A stretch of DNA of 64,000 bases from Ochotona curzoniae (GCF_017591425.1 NW_024466599.1:25644001-25708000), one strand, 5' to 3'; shown: positions 46,257 through 58,385, numbered from the stretch's first letter. The notes: generated by a model not told the origin, from the sequence alone. Numbers and translations: made by a program.

Positions 46257-46577
46257 AGTTAAATCTCCTATCCCTCGGAACTCCCAGGAGAGATGTGCAT
46301 TAAGACAAAAAATTGTAATATGATATTACATTGCTGATAGAATGAATTGAGGAATACTACTAACCCAAGAAGAGGAGGAGTTAATTCTGCATCGAAGAGA
46401 GGGTCATGTTCAGGAAAGCAGGACAATGCTTGACCAGGATCTGGAAGACTGAAGGGGGTGGGGGGAAATCCCTGGAGTGGACAGGAGAGGTAAGGAGAAG
46501 GTCCCTTCCGGATGAAGGGAGTGGAATACATAACAGCACCAAAGCCAAAACAGCATGCTCAGCTCAAAGAAACACAT

Positions 46578-46900
46578 GGAGGTGCCAGCACCATGGTGTA
46601 ACAGGTTGAGCCTCTCCCTGCAGTGCCAACATTCCATCTGGGTGCTGATTTGAGTTCAGACTGCTTCACTTTTCCATCCAGCTTCCTACTAATGACCTGG
46701 GAAAACAGAAAAAGATGGCCCAAAGCCATCTAAACTCTAAACTCATGTGGGAGACCCAGAAGAAGCTCCAGGTTCCTGGCTTCAGACCAGCCCAGCTCTG
46801 GCCATTGAGGCCAGCTGGAGTGAACCAGCTGATAGAAGACCTCGCTCTCCTTCTCTGTGTAAATGTGCCTTTCAACTAAAAATAAATAAATCTTAACACA
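46578..46900 (+). mobile_element. C-type SINE, older
   Basis: GGTGCCAGCACCATGGTGTA, CATGTGGGAGACCCAGAAGA and tail AAAATAAATAAATCTTAACA. Confidence 0.8.
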
Positions 46901-47154
46901 CACAGGTCCTCATATTGATACACAGACAGAGCTCCCCAAGCACCCCCCACCCTCTGTTCCTCCAGGTACTGCAAAGCAGGACAAGAAAATAAAAGCCATC
47001 CCTCTTGAGTCCACCTCCCAAAGCGCTCTACTCCTCAGGCCTGCCCTCAACCCAGGGGCTGGACAGTGTCGGGCAGCGCTGCCCTGGTCACCTGCCTACA
47101 GGACTGCCTTGCAGCATCACTACCGACCACCTGACTAGCCTCTGGGTTTCACCA

Positions 47155-47325
47155 TGACATTACCACACCTGAGACCACCTGCCCATTCAGACTCTTTCCT
47201 CTTCCTGCCTTTCTCCCTCACCAGAGCCCCACAAGGGTGGGGGCTGTATCTTATTGTCACTGCGTCTCCAACAGTACCTGGCACAAGGAAGGCATTCCAC
47301 GAACATCTGCCGAATGAATGAACAC
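47155..47325 (+). mobile_element. L2 3' end relic
   Basis: CCCCACAAGGGTGGGGGCTG, GTCTCCAACAGTACCTGGCA and GCATTCCACGAACATCTGCC then GAATGAATGAA follow the L2 3' terminus closely. Confidence 0.65.
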
Positions 47326-47379
47326 TGTCATATTTTTCCCAACATGCAACACTATGGCTACTGTAAAAATGAAAACTCA

Positions 47380-47675
47380 TGCACAGGCATTGTGGCTCAG
47401 TGGATGAAGTCACCAGTCAAATCTCCCACATCCCATGTCAGCACGGCTGGTTCAAGACCCACTATTCCATATTTCTGATTCGGCCTTCTGCTAACAGGTC
47501 TGGGAGGCGAGATGATGGCTAAGTACTTGGGTTCCTGCCATCCACAATGAAGACCTGCATGGAGGGCCTGACTCCTGACTGTGGCCTGGTTCAGGCTCTC
47601 GCTGGCATCTGGGGAATGACCCAGCAGATGAAAGATCTGTTACTCTACAGTTCAAATAAGTGAACAAAAAAATAT
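47380..47675 (+). mobile_element. C-type SINE, old copy
   Basis: CACAGGCATTGTGGCTCAGT, GGTTCAAGACCCACTATTCC and GGGAATGACCCAGCAGATGA. The tail is degraded. Confidence 0.65.
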
Positions 47676-47861
47676 TTTTTTAAACTCAAATAAAGGTAGC
47701 AGATCACCTTTATAAGGTAACCACTATGATCTTTAATATGGAATACATGATCATGTTCTCATGAAGTTTTCTAATGTTCTCGACACGCTCGAGGCCTCCA
47801 ATCTTATTCACAGCATCAAATCTGCAAAACATGATGTGCCCCAAATCTAACTGTGGACTGC

Positions 47862-48168
47862 TGTGACAACACAGGGGGTAAAACCACCTGCTGTGATGCT
47901 AACTGCCCATATGGGCACAGACTGCTGTCCCAGCTGCTCCACTACAATCCAGCTCTCTGCCAGTGCTCTAGGAAAAGGAGCAGAGGATGGCCCTGGTGTC
48001 TGGGCCCCATGTACCCACTTGGAAGACCTGGATGCAACTCATGACTCCTAGCTTCATCCTGGCCTGGCGCTGACTTTTTCAGCCATATGGGAACTGAATC
48101 AGCACATGAAGGAACTCTCATCCCTCCCTCCCTCCCTCTCCGTAACTCTTCCAAATAAATCTTTTAGA
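47862..48168 (+). mobile_element. C-type SINE, old copy
   Basis: CCCATATGGGCACAGACTGC, CTTGGAAGACCTGGATGCAA, GGGAACTGAATCAGCACATG and tail CCAAATAAATC. A CCCTCCCTCCCTCC run has expanded before the tail. Confidence 0.7.
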
Positions 48169-48329
48169 TTTATTTATTGAGAGTTTTATGGTCTCTCCAA
48201 TGTAAGGCAAACCTCACGCAAAATACGACATCAACAGATGCAGAGGTAAACGTGCATGCATTTATCACCTAGAGGGACTGTATAATGGAGATTAGTGCAT
48301 CAAGAAGTAAAGCTACACTTCTGTATGCA

Positions 48330-48572
48330 TCTCTACTCCTGAATAAAAGATGCACTCCTAATGAAACTGCTAAATATAGCTTGACAATAGGATACTGGAT
48401 TTTCTATCACTGTTTATACCTACAATTAAATAGCAGAATGATGGACCTGTGACTGTTCATGAAGGACTACACTACTACAATAGCACAGGGGAAATCAGGG
48501 GTAGGAGGGGGAACTGGGGACAGTGGAGGGGAAATCCCTGAGTCTATAGAACTGTATCGTAAATAAATGAAA
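48330..48572 (+). mobile_element. L1-like 3' end, second copy
   Basis: GAAGGACTACACTACTACAA, GGAGGGGAAATCCCTGAGTC and GAACTGTATCGTAAATAAAT correspond block by block to 42515-43095 without the SINE. Confidence 0.5.
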
Positions 48573-48885
48573 AAACATTTGTTTATTTACTTAACAGAGT
48601 TACAGAGAGCAAGTGGGAAGTGGGGAGACAGAAAAACATTCTCCACTGACTCACTTTCCATATAACCCAATGGCTAGTGCTGGGCCAGCCTGAAGGCAGG
48701 TTCCTCCTCCGGGTCTCCCACGTGGTGCAAAGGCCCAAGCACTTGACTCATCCTCTGCTGCCTTTCCTGGCACATCAACAAGGATCTGGATTAGACGTGG
48801 AGCAGCTGAGAAAACAAACTAGGATTCCAGTGGATGCAGACAGCAACTCTGCTCACTACACTATCCATAAATCAATCTTTAAAAA
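48570..48885 (-). mobile_element. C-type SINE, diverged
   Basis: ATTTGTTTATTTACTTAACA, CCTCCGGGTCTCCCACGTGG and GGATCTGGATTAGACGTGGA are in antisense order. It abuts the A-rich end of the L1-like element, a common insertion context. Confidence 0.72.
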
Positions 48886-48950
48886 AAAGTTTAGTTCTGC
48901 TCAATTCCCATGAACTACTCCATTAGAGTCTCTCTAAAGAGAACAAGCTA

Positions 48951-49407
48951 GGGCCTGACACAATGTTAGCACTGAGATGCTTCATATCATGGCTTCTCCA
49001 CTTCCCTTCCTGCACCCTGCTTGTGGCCTGGGAAAGCATTGAAGATAGCCCAAAGCCTTGTAAACCCATGTGGGAGACCCAGGAGAAGCTCCTGGCTTTG
49101 GATTAGCTCAGCTCCAGCCATTTGAGGAGTGAACCAGAGAAGTGAAGATGTCTGTCTCTCCATCTAATCCCAGCTGCCCTACTTCCCGTCCATCTCCTTG
49201 CTTGTGGCCTGGGAAAGCAGTCGAGGACGGCCCAAAGCCTTGAGACCCTGCACCTGCGAGGGAGACCCGGAAGAGGCTCCGGGCTCTGGATCAGCTCAGC
49301 TCCGGCCGTTGCGGCCACTTGGGGAGTGAATCAGTGGACAGAGGATCTTCCCCTCTGTCTCTTTCTCTCTATAAATCTGCTTTTCCAATAAAAATAAACC
49401 TTTAAAA
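48951..49407 (+). mobile_element. C-type SINE dimer (tailless copy fused to headless copy)
   Basis: The first unit (48951-49163) has a degraded head and runs to GAAGATGTCTGTCTCTCC but lacks an A-rich tail. The second (about 49165-49407) begins at AATCCCAGCTGCCC, within the B-box region, and runs to CCAATAAAAATAAACC. The junction lies in CCATCTAATCCC. Confidence 0.8.
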
Positions 49408-49784
49408 GAGAGAGAGAGAACAAGCTAGCAGTTATGGATTAAAAAAACTATACTATCTAAACATGATGTACTGTCGCCATGAAGCGTGGAACATGGGAGG
49501 AAGTTATGCATACTTGAGGAAAATGGCCAAGTTCTGCCAATAAAACCAAAATGTCAGGAAGAAAATACTGAGCAACAATAGTAGAAAAATGGGGAAACAC
49601 ACAATGCCCATAAGAAAATCACCATTTTTTGAGAAACGAGAATCATGGCTGCTAGCTCAGAGTTCGTGTCTAACTGCGGGTCACACCAGTGCTGGAGAAG
49701 TTGTCGGGGAACCTGTGTACCCACTGCATGCCTCGTGCGAGGATGTGTTTGCGCTCCCTACTGCTATCTTACAAACTCCAAGGG

Positions 49785-50117
49785 TTTTTTTTTTAAGATT
49801 TATTTATTCTCATTGCAAAGTCAGATATACAGAGAGGAGGAGAGACAGAGAGGAAGATCTTCTGTCCGTTGATTCACTTCCCAAGCAGCCACAATGACCA
49901 GAGCTGAGCCGATCCAAAGCCAGGAATCAGGAGCCTCTTCCAGGTCTCCCACGCAGGTGCAGGGTCCCAAGGCTTTCGGCTGTCCTTGGCTGCTTTGCTA
50001 GACCATAAGCAGGGAGTTGGATGGGAAGTGGGACCTCTGGAATTAGAACAGCGCCCATATGGGATCCTGGCACATGCAAAGCGAAGACTTTAGCCACTAA
50101 GCTATTGCGCTGGGCCC
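49785..50117 (-). mobile_element. C-type SINE, near full length
   Basis: TTTTTTAAGATTTATTTATT, CAGATATACAGAGAGGAGG and the head CTAAGCTATTGCGCTGGGCC. AAACTC occurs on both flanks, a possible short target-site duplication. Confidence 0.92.
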
Positions 50118-51870
50118 AAACTCTGAGGTTTTAAGCTGCTGTAGGTAAGGACAGGAATTCTCTGGTATTCTAGGTAACAAAAGATAAAAGAACTATCACT
50201 GCAAGCTGAGCCATGCCATTACTGTCCTGACGAAACTTTCTGATCCAAACAGTAGGCCAGGACTTAAGAACCAACTTCACAAGTTCAAATATTGTGAAAA
50301 AATTTACTGCAAATCTACTTCAAGACCAATGAAAATGCAAATATGAACTGCAGCCCTGCCAAATCCATTTCTCAATATAAATGCCATGTAAAATTACACA
50401 AAGGATCCACTCTAACCCCTGTTACACGGGAATTACAAGAAGGCGGATTTAAATCCCTCTAGGTACAAATTTATTCTTCTCAGCCAAGACTTAACACCAA
50501 TAAATGGAGGATTCACACGTAATCCCTCAAAGCAGACAGGCAGAAATTGTCAACTATGCTACAACTTTTTAACTAAGCATTTTAATCTCACTGGTGTAGT
50601 AGGGCCATTTCGAGGGCACAATATTTTTAAATGCAAATGCACAACAGTGTCCTTTAATATTTTTAAGGGTGAGTTTGTTTTCACAACAATCAGGAGGAAA
50701 AACTAAACACCTACCTTGCCATTTCTTGAAAATACAGCATCTGAGACTTTTTTTTGCAAAGTCACCTTAGAAATGCTGCCCTACAAATGGATGCAACACT
50801 CAGGCAAACATGAAAGATATTCATAGGCCAATAGTGTAATGAAAAGGGCTCCCCAGTCAACTTCTCTCCCTAGGAGACACTCATTAGCTGCCCAGCAATC
50901 CAGAACCAGACTCCAGCTAGGATTCCATCAGCCTTGGCTAATGAGATCCACTCCTCCACTAAGGAACTTCTCAAAATATCAATCTAGACTGAATCAAAGC
51001 CTGAACTTACATTATTGCCAGTGATAATAGCCAGTTCACAATTTGTATCAGAGCATGCATCACTGTCAGAAGCTAAAGAGGTAAATTCCTTTGAGAAAAA
51101 TGGATCCCCTGGCCCACCCACTACGTTCTAAGATTAAAACCAGCATTCGCTCACACAACCACCAATGTGGGAGTATATACAAGTCTTCGACTAACCACAG
51201 GAAAAAAAATCAAGGAATCATGGGCTCAACAAGGAAATCTACTTCATCTAACACCCAATGCCTAGGATAGGATATTTAAGTGAATAGAATCACTTAAATA
51301 ATAAAAAATAATAAAATCCGAACACAAACCTTCAAGCATTTAAAACTTATTACCAATCAATACTATTCCAGCTTGTCCAACATGAGGCCAAAGGCTGTCA
51401 CCTAACTGCCACTAAGTCTCATGTGCCAATCTCACGGCCAAATCAGGCTGTGCTTTTAGGGACAGCACTGTCCTTCTGCCTCGAGATGAACTCCCTTTTA
51501 ACTGCTTATTACACAACACAGAAAAGATAAGAGAACAATTCCTAAGCCTGCCAGGCAGGTAGAACCATGACCGGCCTTGTGATGCACCAAAAAAGGTAAC
51601 TCGGTGGCTCTTCTTTTAAGACATTCTCTTTTCCCTGCTTCATTCCGTTTCCCTCCTTAACATTTCAGGATGGAACTTTCCAATGACAATCCTCATCATG
51701 CAAACAGCTCAGTAGAGAAGCTGAGCACAGCAGGACAGGGGACGACGTCCCTGCTGACTTCCGGTTAGAAGGACAACCCTCCCACTGCCCCCTTGCTGCT
51801 GGCCTGGTGTCCAGGCCAGGCTGCTCCCATCCCTTCCAGGGCACCATGCTGCCAGCCAAGCATCACTTAC

Positions 51871-52139
51871 CGTGCCAGGCATGTGGCTTCGCTCGCTCTT
51901 CCCATTCTGGGAGCTGCTGTTTTTGAGTTTCTTTTTTTTCTTGTTTGTTTCTTTGTGCTCCTTCTGCTTGTTTTGCACTTCGATCAACACAGAAATAAAG
52001 CTGTTTTTCACTTCCTTTTCAAACTCCAGTTCATCTCGTAGGGCCAACTGCTGCACCAGCTCCTCGGAGTACTCCTTAATGGCGGTCTCAATTTCTTCCA
52101 GCAGTTCATTTAATTCAGATACTGAGAGCCTTTTCACTC
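51871..52139 (-). CDS. FEZ2: FEZ2 exon: coiled-coil region
   Basis: A 269-bp exon, the largest of FEZ2 here, with acceptor CTGGTCAACAG and donor GTAAGT. It completes an arginine codon, then encodes 89 residues: VKRLSVSELNELLEEIETAI, a strongly heptad-like helix through EELVQQLALRDELEFEKEVK, SFISVLIEVQNKQKEHKE, a lysine run KKKKKLKN, and SSSQNGKSERSHMPGT. FEZ proteins use this coiled coil for dimerisation and to bind kinesin-1 and SCOC-type partners in the cytosol. It ends in phase 0, allowing direct joining to either the cassette exon or the YLTTV exon. Conservation with FEZ1 is high (EELVQQLA.RDELEFEKEV). Confidence 0.97.
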
Positions 52140-52641
52140 CTGTTGACCAGAAACAAAGTACAGTGGCTGCTGAGATGAAAAGGGTTCGAGTCAGCTCAAC
52201 ACCGTATTCCACACCAAAGAGCAAAAACCACCGTCCGTGCAATTCAACTGACTGCCTGTGATCTCAAACTTCCAGGGTGCAGGGAGAACAGTCACTTACC
52301 ACCCAACTGAGATACAAAAGCCTAAAAACGCATTTCGTGTCAATCAATCATCCCACAAACAGCCTTTCCAAGGCCCATGGAAAGTAATTGCAGACAAGAA
52401 ACTGCCAGTGATACAGCACGACCCAGGACACTTCCGAAGTGGGAAGGGGGTATGTGCGCAAAACTATATGCGCATTTCATCACATATGCCCCAACCTGTA
52501 AATCTTGTTGAAGGCTGGGAAGATAACAGTCCCATTTTCATGTCTTTCAGCACTTTCCCTCATGTGAGAGACCTGCCACTAGGGAAGGCTTCGCCCCAGT
52601 GCCACCCAACACGGAGGCAGCCTCGTTAAAGAAGCAATGAG

Positions 52642-52935
52642 GGACCAAGCATGATGGCTCAGTGGCTACTTGCCTTGCAGGCACCAGGATGGCAAGACCA
52701 GTTCATGTCCCACCTGCTACACCTCCCTTCTAGCTCCCTGCTTGTGGCCTGGGAAAGCAGCGGAGGATGGCTCAAGCCTTGGGATCCTGCACCCATGTAG
52801 GAAACCTGGAAGAAGCTCCTGGCTTCTGGCTTCGGATCAGTTCAGCTCCTGGCTTTGTGGCCATTTTAGGGAGTGACCCAGCAGATGGAAGATCTTTGTT
52901 TTTCTCTCTGTAAATCTGCCTTCCCTATAAAAATA
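52642..52935 (+). mobile_element. C-type SINE
   Basis: ACCAAGCATGATGGCTCAGT, CCCATGTAGGAAACCTGGAA and tail CCTATAAAAATAGG, directly followed by an L1-like fragment. Confidence 0.85.
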
Positions 52936-53145
52936 GGATGCTTGACTTTGTCTACCAGTGTCAATACCTACAATATCAGGATGCACTTATATAGCAGAAT
53001 GATAGACTTGTGACCGCTTTTGAAGGACTATACTATTGGAATAATATGGATGAAATCAGCAGAAGGGGAAAGGTGGGGGGTTAGAAATCCCTGAGCCTAA
53101 TGAACTTTGATAAAAATAAATAAAAGTTAAAAAATAAAAAAAGAG
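52936..53145 (+). mobile_element. L1-like 3' end, third copy
   Basis: TAGCAGAATGATAGACTTGT, GAAGGACTATACTATTGGAA and AGAAATCCCTGAGCC then an A-rich end match the copies at 42515 and 48330. Confidence 0.5.
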
Positions 53146-53529
53146 GCGATGAGGTCATGAGGATGGGCCCTAACCCAGTGTGACTGTTATCCTTGTAAAC
53201 CAGAAGCTTGTAACACACACCTAGGACAAGTGACAGAAACAGAAGCCAGAGGGAACAGAGCCAGCAGCCAGGGGCCCCTGCAGCCCAGCCAGCAGGCTGC
53301 TCTCAGAGTGGCTATTACGCCTGTGGGATGAGCCTCCCACGCTGCAGCAGCCCTGACACGCCTACGTGGGCACTCAGTGCCCGAGCGTCATCAAAACCAC
53401 GCGGCTGGCATCATCACACCCTCCCCACCACTCTACCCCCAGTGAGACTCAGGGCACCATGAGGCGGCCACACCACGTGCTCCACACGGACCACAGCAGC
53501 CAGTGTGCCATGGCCAGGCAGTCTCTTAC

Positions 53530-53671
53530 TCTCTTCGTAGCTGCTTGTGCTGGACCTCTGCAGAGTCTGGATCTCCTGCGAAAGCATGGACAGCCGGTCA
53601 GACTGCGAGGGAGTCTCGTCGTCCTCCAGATCAGGGGATTCCTGCATCATTTCCTCAATTTCTTCAATCAC
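53530..53671 (-). CDS. FEZ2: FEZ2 exon: acidic region
   Basis: A 142-bp exon, entering in phase 0 (acceptor GTTGGAAG) and leaving in phase 1 (donor GTAAGA). It reads VIEEIEEMMQESPDLEDDET then PSQSDRLSMLSQEIQTLQ and RSSTSSYEE plus one base of the next arginine. It is highly acidic in its first half and serine-rich in its second, like FEZ1's ADQVIEEIEEMMQ segment. The acidic stretch is a known protein-binding part of the FEZ N-terminal half. Confidence 0.96.
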
Positions 53672-55676
53672 CTTCCAACACAAACACACAATATACCGAC
53701 AAAATGAACTCTGCCGCATGTAGCTTCCCTGAGGCAACCAGAAAAACTGTGCATTAGATGCACCACTAACCACTAACAACGTTCAGGACCCAGTGCTTTG
53801 GGTGATCAGAATCTTACTTTTAAGAATGAACAAGGCTTATTAAAAATAAATAAATAAATGAACGAATGACTCAGTGGGCCCCACTAGCTCCTGTGACGTG
53901 TGAGAAATGGGTGCTATGGAAACACGTGATGTACCTCAAACATATACAGTCAGAACCAGGTCCTAAAGCTACAGGTAAAGAACAAAAAAACTTGCCATAT
54001 GCCATATACCACGGCTCAACCTAAAGCTACTGAATCAAAGATACAACACTGAACTTAGAACATGCATGGTGCCAGCATCTAGCACGTAAAGGTGCTCTTG
54101 CAATGCCAGCATCCCACATGGATGCTGGTTCAAGTCCTCACTGCTCCAGTTCTGATCCAACAGCCTGCTAATGACCTGGGAAATCACCAGAGCAGGGCTC
54201 GAGTACTTGGGCCCCAGCTACTCACATGGGAGACCTAGAAAAAGATCCTGGATATGGCCTGGCCTAGTCCTGGCTATTGGGCCCATTTGGGGAGTAAATC
54301 AGCTGACCGAGATTCTCTCTCTCCCCGCCCCCCTTTCTTTTTCTACCTACTTTTAAATTCATAAATCTTTTCTTAAATTTTTGAAGATATAATAGTAAAA
54401 AAAAAATTATATATAGAAAAAATGACCTCTCTAAAAGCAAAATTTAACAGCAGAAAAAGACTGTGTATTGCTTTAATGAAAGATAAAGAGGTATTTCAAA
54501 TTACTTAAAGTATAGAAATTTAAAGAGTAAAAAAGTTGCCCAGAGTGGCAAAATTTTAGGAACATGTCTGCCTTTTCTCGTGCTTCTCCTCAGAATCCTG
54601 TGCTAGTGCATATTCCAAAGGCCGAGAAGGATCTGGAACTCGGACAACTTTAGCCAGGTAAATTTTTCCTGCTATGTACTGACTAATTTAACAGTTAAAA
54701 CAACAACTACCAAGAGCCATAAAATGAAAGAGCACAATATCTTGAGCGTATGTAATAGGCTTTAGCAGGGAGGTGGGAACACATTTGAAGGAAAACTTTC
54801 CACAGTAGGCATGATAAAGCTAAACAATGACACACTCAAGAAGGCTAGAGAATGTGTTTCTCCAAGCCTTAAAAAGCGAGACGGCCTGTGACAGTCAGGC
54901 AGAAATATACGGGGATGATGACCTCTCCAAGCCACATCTTTCCCTGCATTATTAGACTCCACTTCAAAACAGCCCTTTGGCCGATTAGTCCTTCGCTCTT
55001 TAAGCACCACGCTCTTCCCAGGCCTGGAACAATCCAACCACAAATATGACCAAAGCGCATCAGCAAGCCACATTTTTAATGCTCTCTTCCCAACCTTGCT
55101 ATCATACATCTCTCCTTACCGACCTTGTCTTTCGGACTAAATATAGAGTGTGGCAGAATTCACAGTCCAAGTGGCCATGGAACAGTTTATTTCAGGAAGA
55201 GTTCTTGGACACTATAACACAGGTGGGAGGAGTATTCAGAAAATGAGAAAGCTGATTTGAGTGGTTTCAAATGAACACAGGGCTGGCATTCTCAGGGCAT
55301 TCCACACGAATAATGCTCACTTCTTTCTGCACTTCTGGAATGTGCTAATGATTTTTGCACAGGGTATTACAGAAACTTAACTAAGTAACATTTACACAGA
55401 TAAATTGGTATGCCCATGTGTGGGTATAAGCCCAAAGAACCACAACATTTTTTCTGCTTTGGGTTGCAGCAACAACCCTCCCGAACTTGCTGTAAGCTCC
55501 AACAATGCTCAAGTGGACATCGCAGTTAGCCTAATCCCACATGCTGCAGGTTACAGACTCCCTTTTGCTCCACTGGAGGAGTTAACTGTTGGGTCTAGAA
55601 GGAGAGGCCAGCAGTTGTCATGGACAGCCACTGCAGGAAATCCTCCGTGCCCCGCATTGATGGCCAGCAACCCCAC
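53672..55676 (-). other. FEZ2: FEZ2 intron
   Basis: About 2 kb. Apart from one old SINE (54068-54375) and A-rich stretches near 54390-54530, nothing was recognised. Confidence 0.85.
54068..54375 (+). mobile_element. C-type SINE, old copy
   Basis: GGTGCCAGCATCTAGCACGT, CTCACATGGGAGACCTAGAA and GGGGAGTAAATCAGCTGACC. The tail is degraded. Confidence 0.7.
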
Positions 55677-55793
55677 CTGGTCGGCAGTGAAGAGGGGCTC
55701 CTCGTTAACGCAGGACACGATGATCGAATGCATGTCCAGCTGTTCTCTCAGCTCCTCGTCATCCGACGTATCGAAGAGCAAACTGTCAGTGCC
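55677..55793 (-). CDS. FEZ2: FEZ2 exon: SLLFDTSDDEEL segment
   Basis: A 117-bp exon, phase 0-0, acceptor TTGTTTTCAG and donor GTGGGG. It reads GTDSLLFDTSDDEELREQLD then MHSIIVSCVNEEPLFTADQ, matching the FEZ1 sequence DSLLFDTSDEEELREQLDMH. It precedes the acidic region. Joined to the upstream exon the junction reads EKG-GTDS. The exon is symmetric and skipping would keep frame, though no evidence for skipping is visible. Confidence 0.96.
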
Positions 55794-56157
55794 CTGAAAA
55801 CAAAAACACCCACAGTGAGAGCAGGACCTTCCGATGCAAACAGAGCCAACAGCTGGGGAAAGGAGCAAGCTGAGGACAGAGGATCTGCCCAGAGCCTTTC
55901 CTATCAGCGAGGGACTACCGTCACCACTCTGCAACCAGTGTGCAAGGGCTTTATGGCTCAGCTCAAGCAGAACCCAGGTAAACACAGAAGGAATATGAAA
56001 TGATGAAGGTTGCATACAGTTCTTATTGCCTGGAATACATAAACCATGTGTCATTTCACTAAATGAGTGCTACAGGGTTCATGGATACAGAGAAAAAGTA
56101 CTAGCCAGCTGAGTGAGGAAAATGTGGGTAAATACAATCTAATAGTAAGACTGGTTA

Positions 56158-56470
56158 TGGGAGCAGACATCTGGCCTAATGGTTAAACCACTGGTTGGGA
56201 TACCCACATACCACCATGAGTGCCTGGGTTCAAGTTCCAGCTCCTGCCCAGATCCAGCTTCCTACTCAGGCACACTCTGGGATGCAATAGGTGATGGCTC
56301 ACGGACTTGGGTGCTGCCACCCACATGGGAGACCCAGTTGGAACTTCTGGCTCCTGGCTTCGGCCCAACCCAGCACCAGCAGAATTGGCCATGTGGAGAA
56401 TGAACGCAAAGATGGAAACTATCCCCCTGTCATTCTGCTTTTCCAGTACATGTCAAAAAAAATTTTTTTT
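56158..56470 (+). mobile_element. C-type SINE, old copy
   Basis: GGAGCAGACATCTGGCCTAA, CACATGGGAGACCCAGTTGG and a TTTTCCAGTACATGTCAAAA tail. Confidence 0.7.
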
Positions 56471-57097
56471 TAATGGCATAAGGATGCATTCATTTTAAAA
56501 AGTCCCTTTGAAGAAAAACACATGGGAGGAAGGAGAGATCACAGAGAAGATGTTGCTGAGCCAAGCGGATGAGAAGCATTCTATTTTAGAAGCATTCTCG
56601 AGAAGGGCACTAGATTTAGATTAGGTTTGTGGTCACTGCCAAAACATATGAGCAATACCAGGAAACTATTAGAATAAATTTCCATGAGAACAGAAAAAAA
56701 ATTTACCCCAGATCATCTTTCCACAGTGAGTGCCAAGCGCATTCAAACAAAGATGGCATCTGCTAAGGCTGGAATCCCTTTCGACCTTTGAAAACTAACC
56801 TTGGTTGGCATGCGGGTCATTACTCGTTCTCCATTTGGCCGAGATGTGCCTTGTCTTTGCTAAGTATTGCCACCCTTATGCCAGGGCTACACACAGAGCT
56901 AGGAGAGCTGATTCCCTGTGTGAAACTAAAGGCACATCACAGGAAAACTATCCAGGTAAGAATGTGGGATATCCTAGGGCCTCATTGCAGCAAAACACTG
57001 AATTTAGAAACATGACATCTTCATTTCAATTTTACAAATTAACCTCCAACCTAGCAAACCACAATGTTTCTGAATGTTTTCATTTATAAACAATTGT

Positions 57098-57350
57098 TAA
57101 GGATTTATTTATTTGAAAGAATGAAAGAGAGGGAGAGAGAGATTATCCTTCACTGGTTCACTCCCCAAATGTCCTTAACAGCCAAAGCTGAGCCAATCTG
57201 AAGCCAGGCACAAAAAACTGCTTCAGGTCTCCCAATGGGCCATCCCTCACTGCTTTCTCAGGTCATTAGCAGGGAGGTGGACAAGAAGTGCAGCAGCCAG
57301 GACATCGACTAGCCCCCATATGGAATGCCTGATATACGATTGCAATGGCC
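57098..57350 (-). mobile_element. C-type SINE, diverged
   Basis: AAGGATTTATTTATTTGAAA, CCTTCACTGGTTCACTCCCC and a head near GATTGCAATGGCCC. A deletion removed part of the middle. Confidence 0.75.
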
Positions 57351-57397
57351 CATTTTTCTCATCTTAATGCAAAAAGAAAATTGCAACTCACGTTACC

Positions 57398-57415
57398 AAA
57401 AAAAAAAAAAAAAAA
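57398..57415. repeat. Poly(A) run
   Basis: Eighteen consecutive A; no adjoining retroposed body was recognised. Confidence 0.95.
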
Positions 57416-58087
57416 TTACCATAGCTTCAGCTTTTGTAATTGGACTAATCTAAAAAATGCTTTTGGAAGGTAAATTTCACATAGCATACTCATGGAAATA
57501 GAAAATCCAGAGTATAGGATACATAAAACCACTAGTCCAGATTTAGACTTTCAATAATACTCTGAATTAGGAAATGACTGAGCCTTAAAGTCCTTGTGGC
57601 TCATCTGTTCTAGAACTCACTGTGCACTACAAACCTTCCTGCAGAGTGGAGTTTTATTCCTTGAAGCTGGAACAATCATGTCACGGTGGAAAGACAGTAG
57701 GATGGATGACCACATGCACATTTTAATCTATTAAGTTTTCCAGCTAAATCTTTTCCAGTCAGTACTGGTATTAAACTCACAGTCTATGTGTTACTACCTT
57801 GCATATACCACTGCTCTGGCATTGAAAAGATGCAAAAGACAGCACACAGGAGCAAGTCTTCAAGATGCAACTTATGAACAGCAGCACAAGACACAGATTT
57901 TATTCAGTGAAGATAAATACTCCATTCATGCTGTAATTGTGTTTCTCTTTGAAGCCATACAAGAAGTTCTTTGCTATTTTTCAACATGTCACACACAAAA
58001 AGAACTTGCGGGCTAGCTACAATGGCTAGTCCATGACAATTTTAAACAATTTAGAAAAAAAAAATATTTTTTAAAACTAAAAATCTT

Positions 58088-58385
58088 GGAGGTGATGTTG
58101 TGCCACAGTGAGCCCAGTAGCTGCTTGCAACATGACAAAACTGTGCCAACGTGCGTCGCAGCTGCTCCAGTTCGCATCTGACTTCCTGCTAATCCACCTG
58201 TGAAGGCAGCAGAGGTTGAGTCAAATGCCTGAGCCCTTCGCCCATGTGGGAGATCCAAGCCAAGTTCAAGCTTCCTGACTTTAGCCTGGCCCAGCCTTGA
58301 CTAGTACTGCCATTTGAGAAGTGAATCAGTGGATGAATTCTGTGTCTGTCTCTGTGTTTCAAGTAAGCGAGTAAATAAAGTTTTT
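58088..58385 (+). mobile_element. C-type SINE, old copy
   Basis: GAGGTGATGTTGTGCCACAG, CCATGTGGGAGATCCAAGCC, GAAGTGAATCAGTGGATGAA and tail GTAAATAAAG. Confidence 0.7.

Larger units (their letters stand above)
33260..51870 (-). other. FEZ2: FEZ2 large intron, SINE-rich
   Basis: An 18.6-kb intron. It carries about 16 C-type SINE copies in both orientations, three L1-like 3' ends (42515-43095, 43770-44675 and 48330-48572), L2 relics, a third inverted-repeat element and a GA microsatellite. No additional exon of FEZ2 or another gene was recognised. The longest open frames are discussed under rejected items. Confidence 0.85.
52140..53529 (-). other. FEZ2: FEZ2 intron
   Basis: A 1.4-kb intron from GTAAGA to CAACAG, holding one sense-oriented (+) SINE and an L1-like 3' end. 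The remainder is featureless. Confidence 0.85.

Noticed and set aside
51709..52242. 177-codon open frame covering the FEZ2 coiled-coil exon
   Set aside because: Only 51871-52139 is exon. The frame's extensions on both sides pass through a clear acceptor (CAACAG) and donor (GTAAGT) and are intron.
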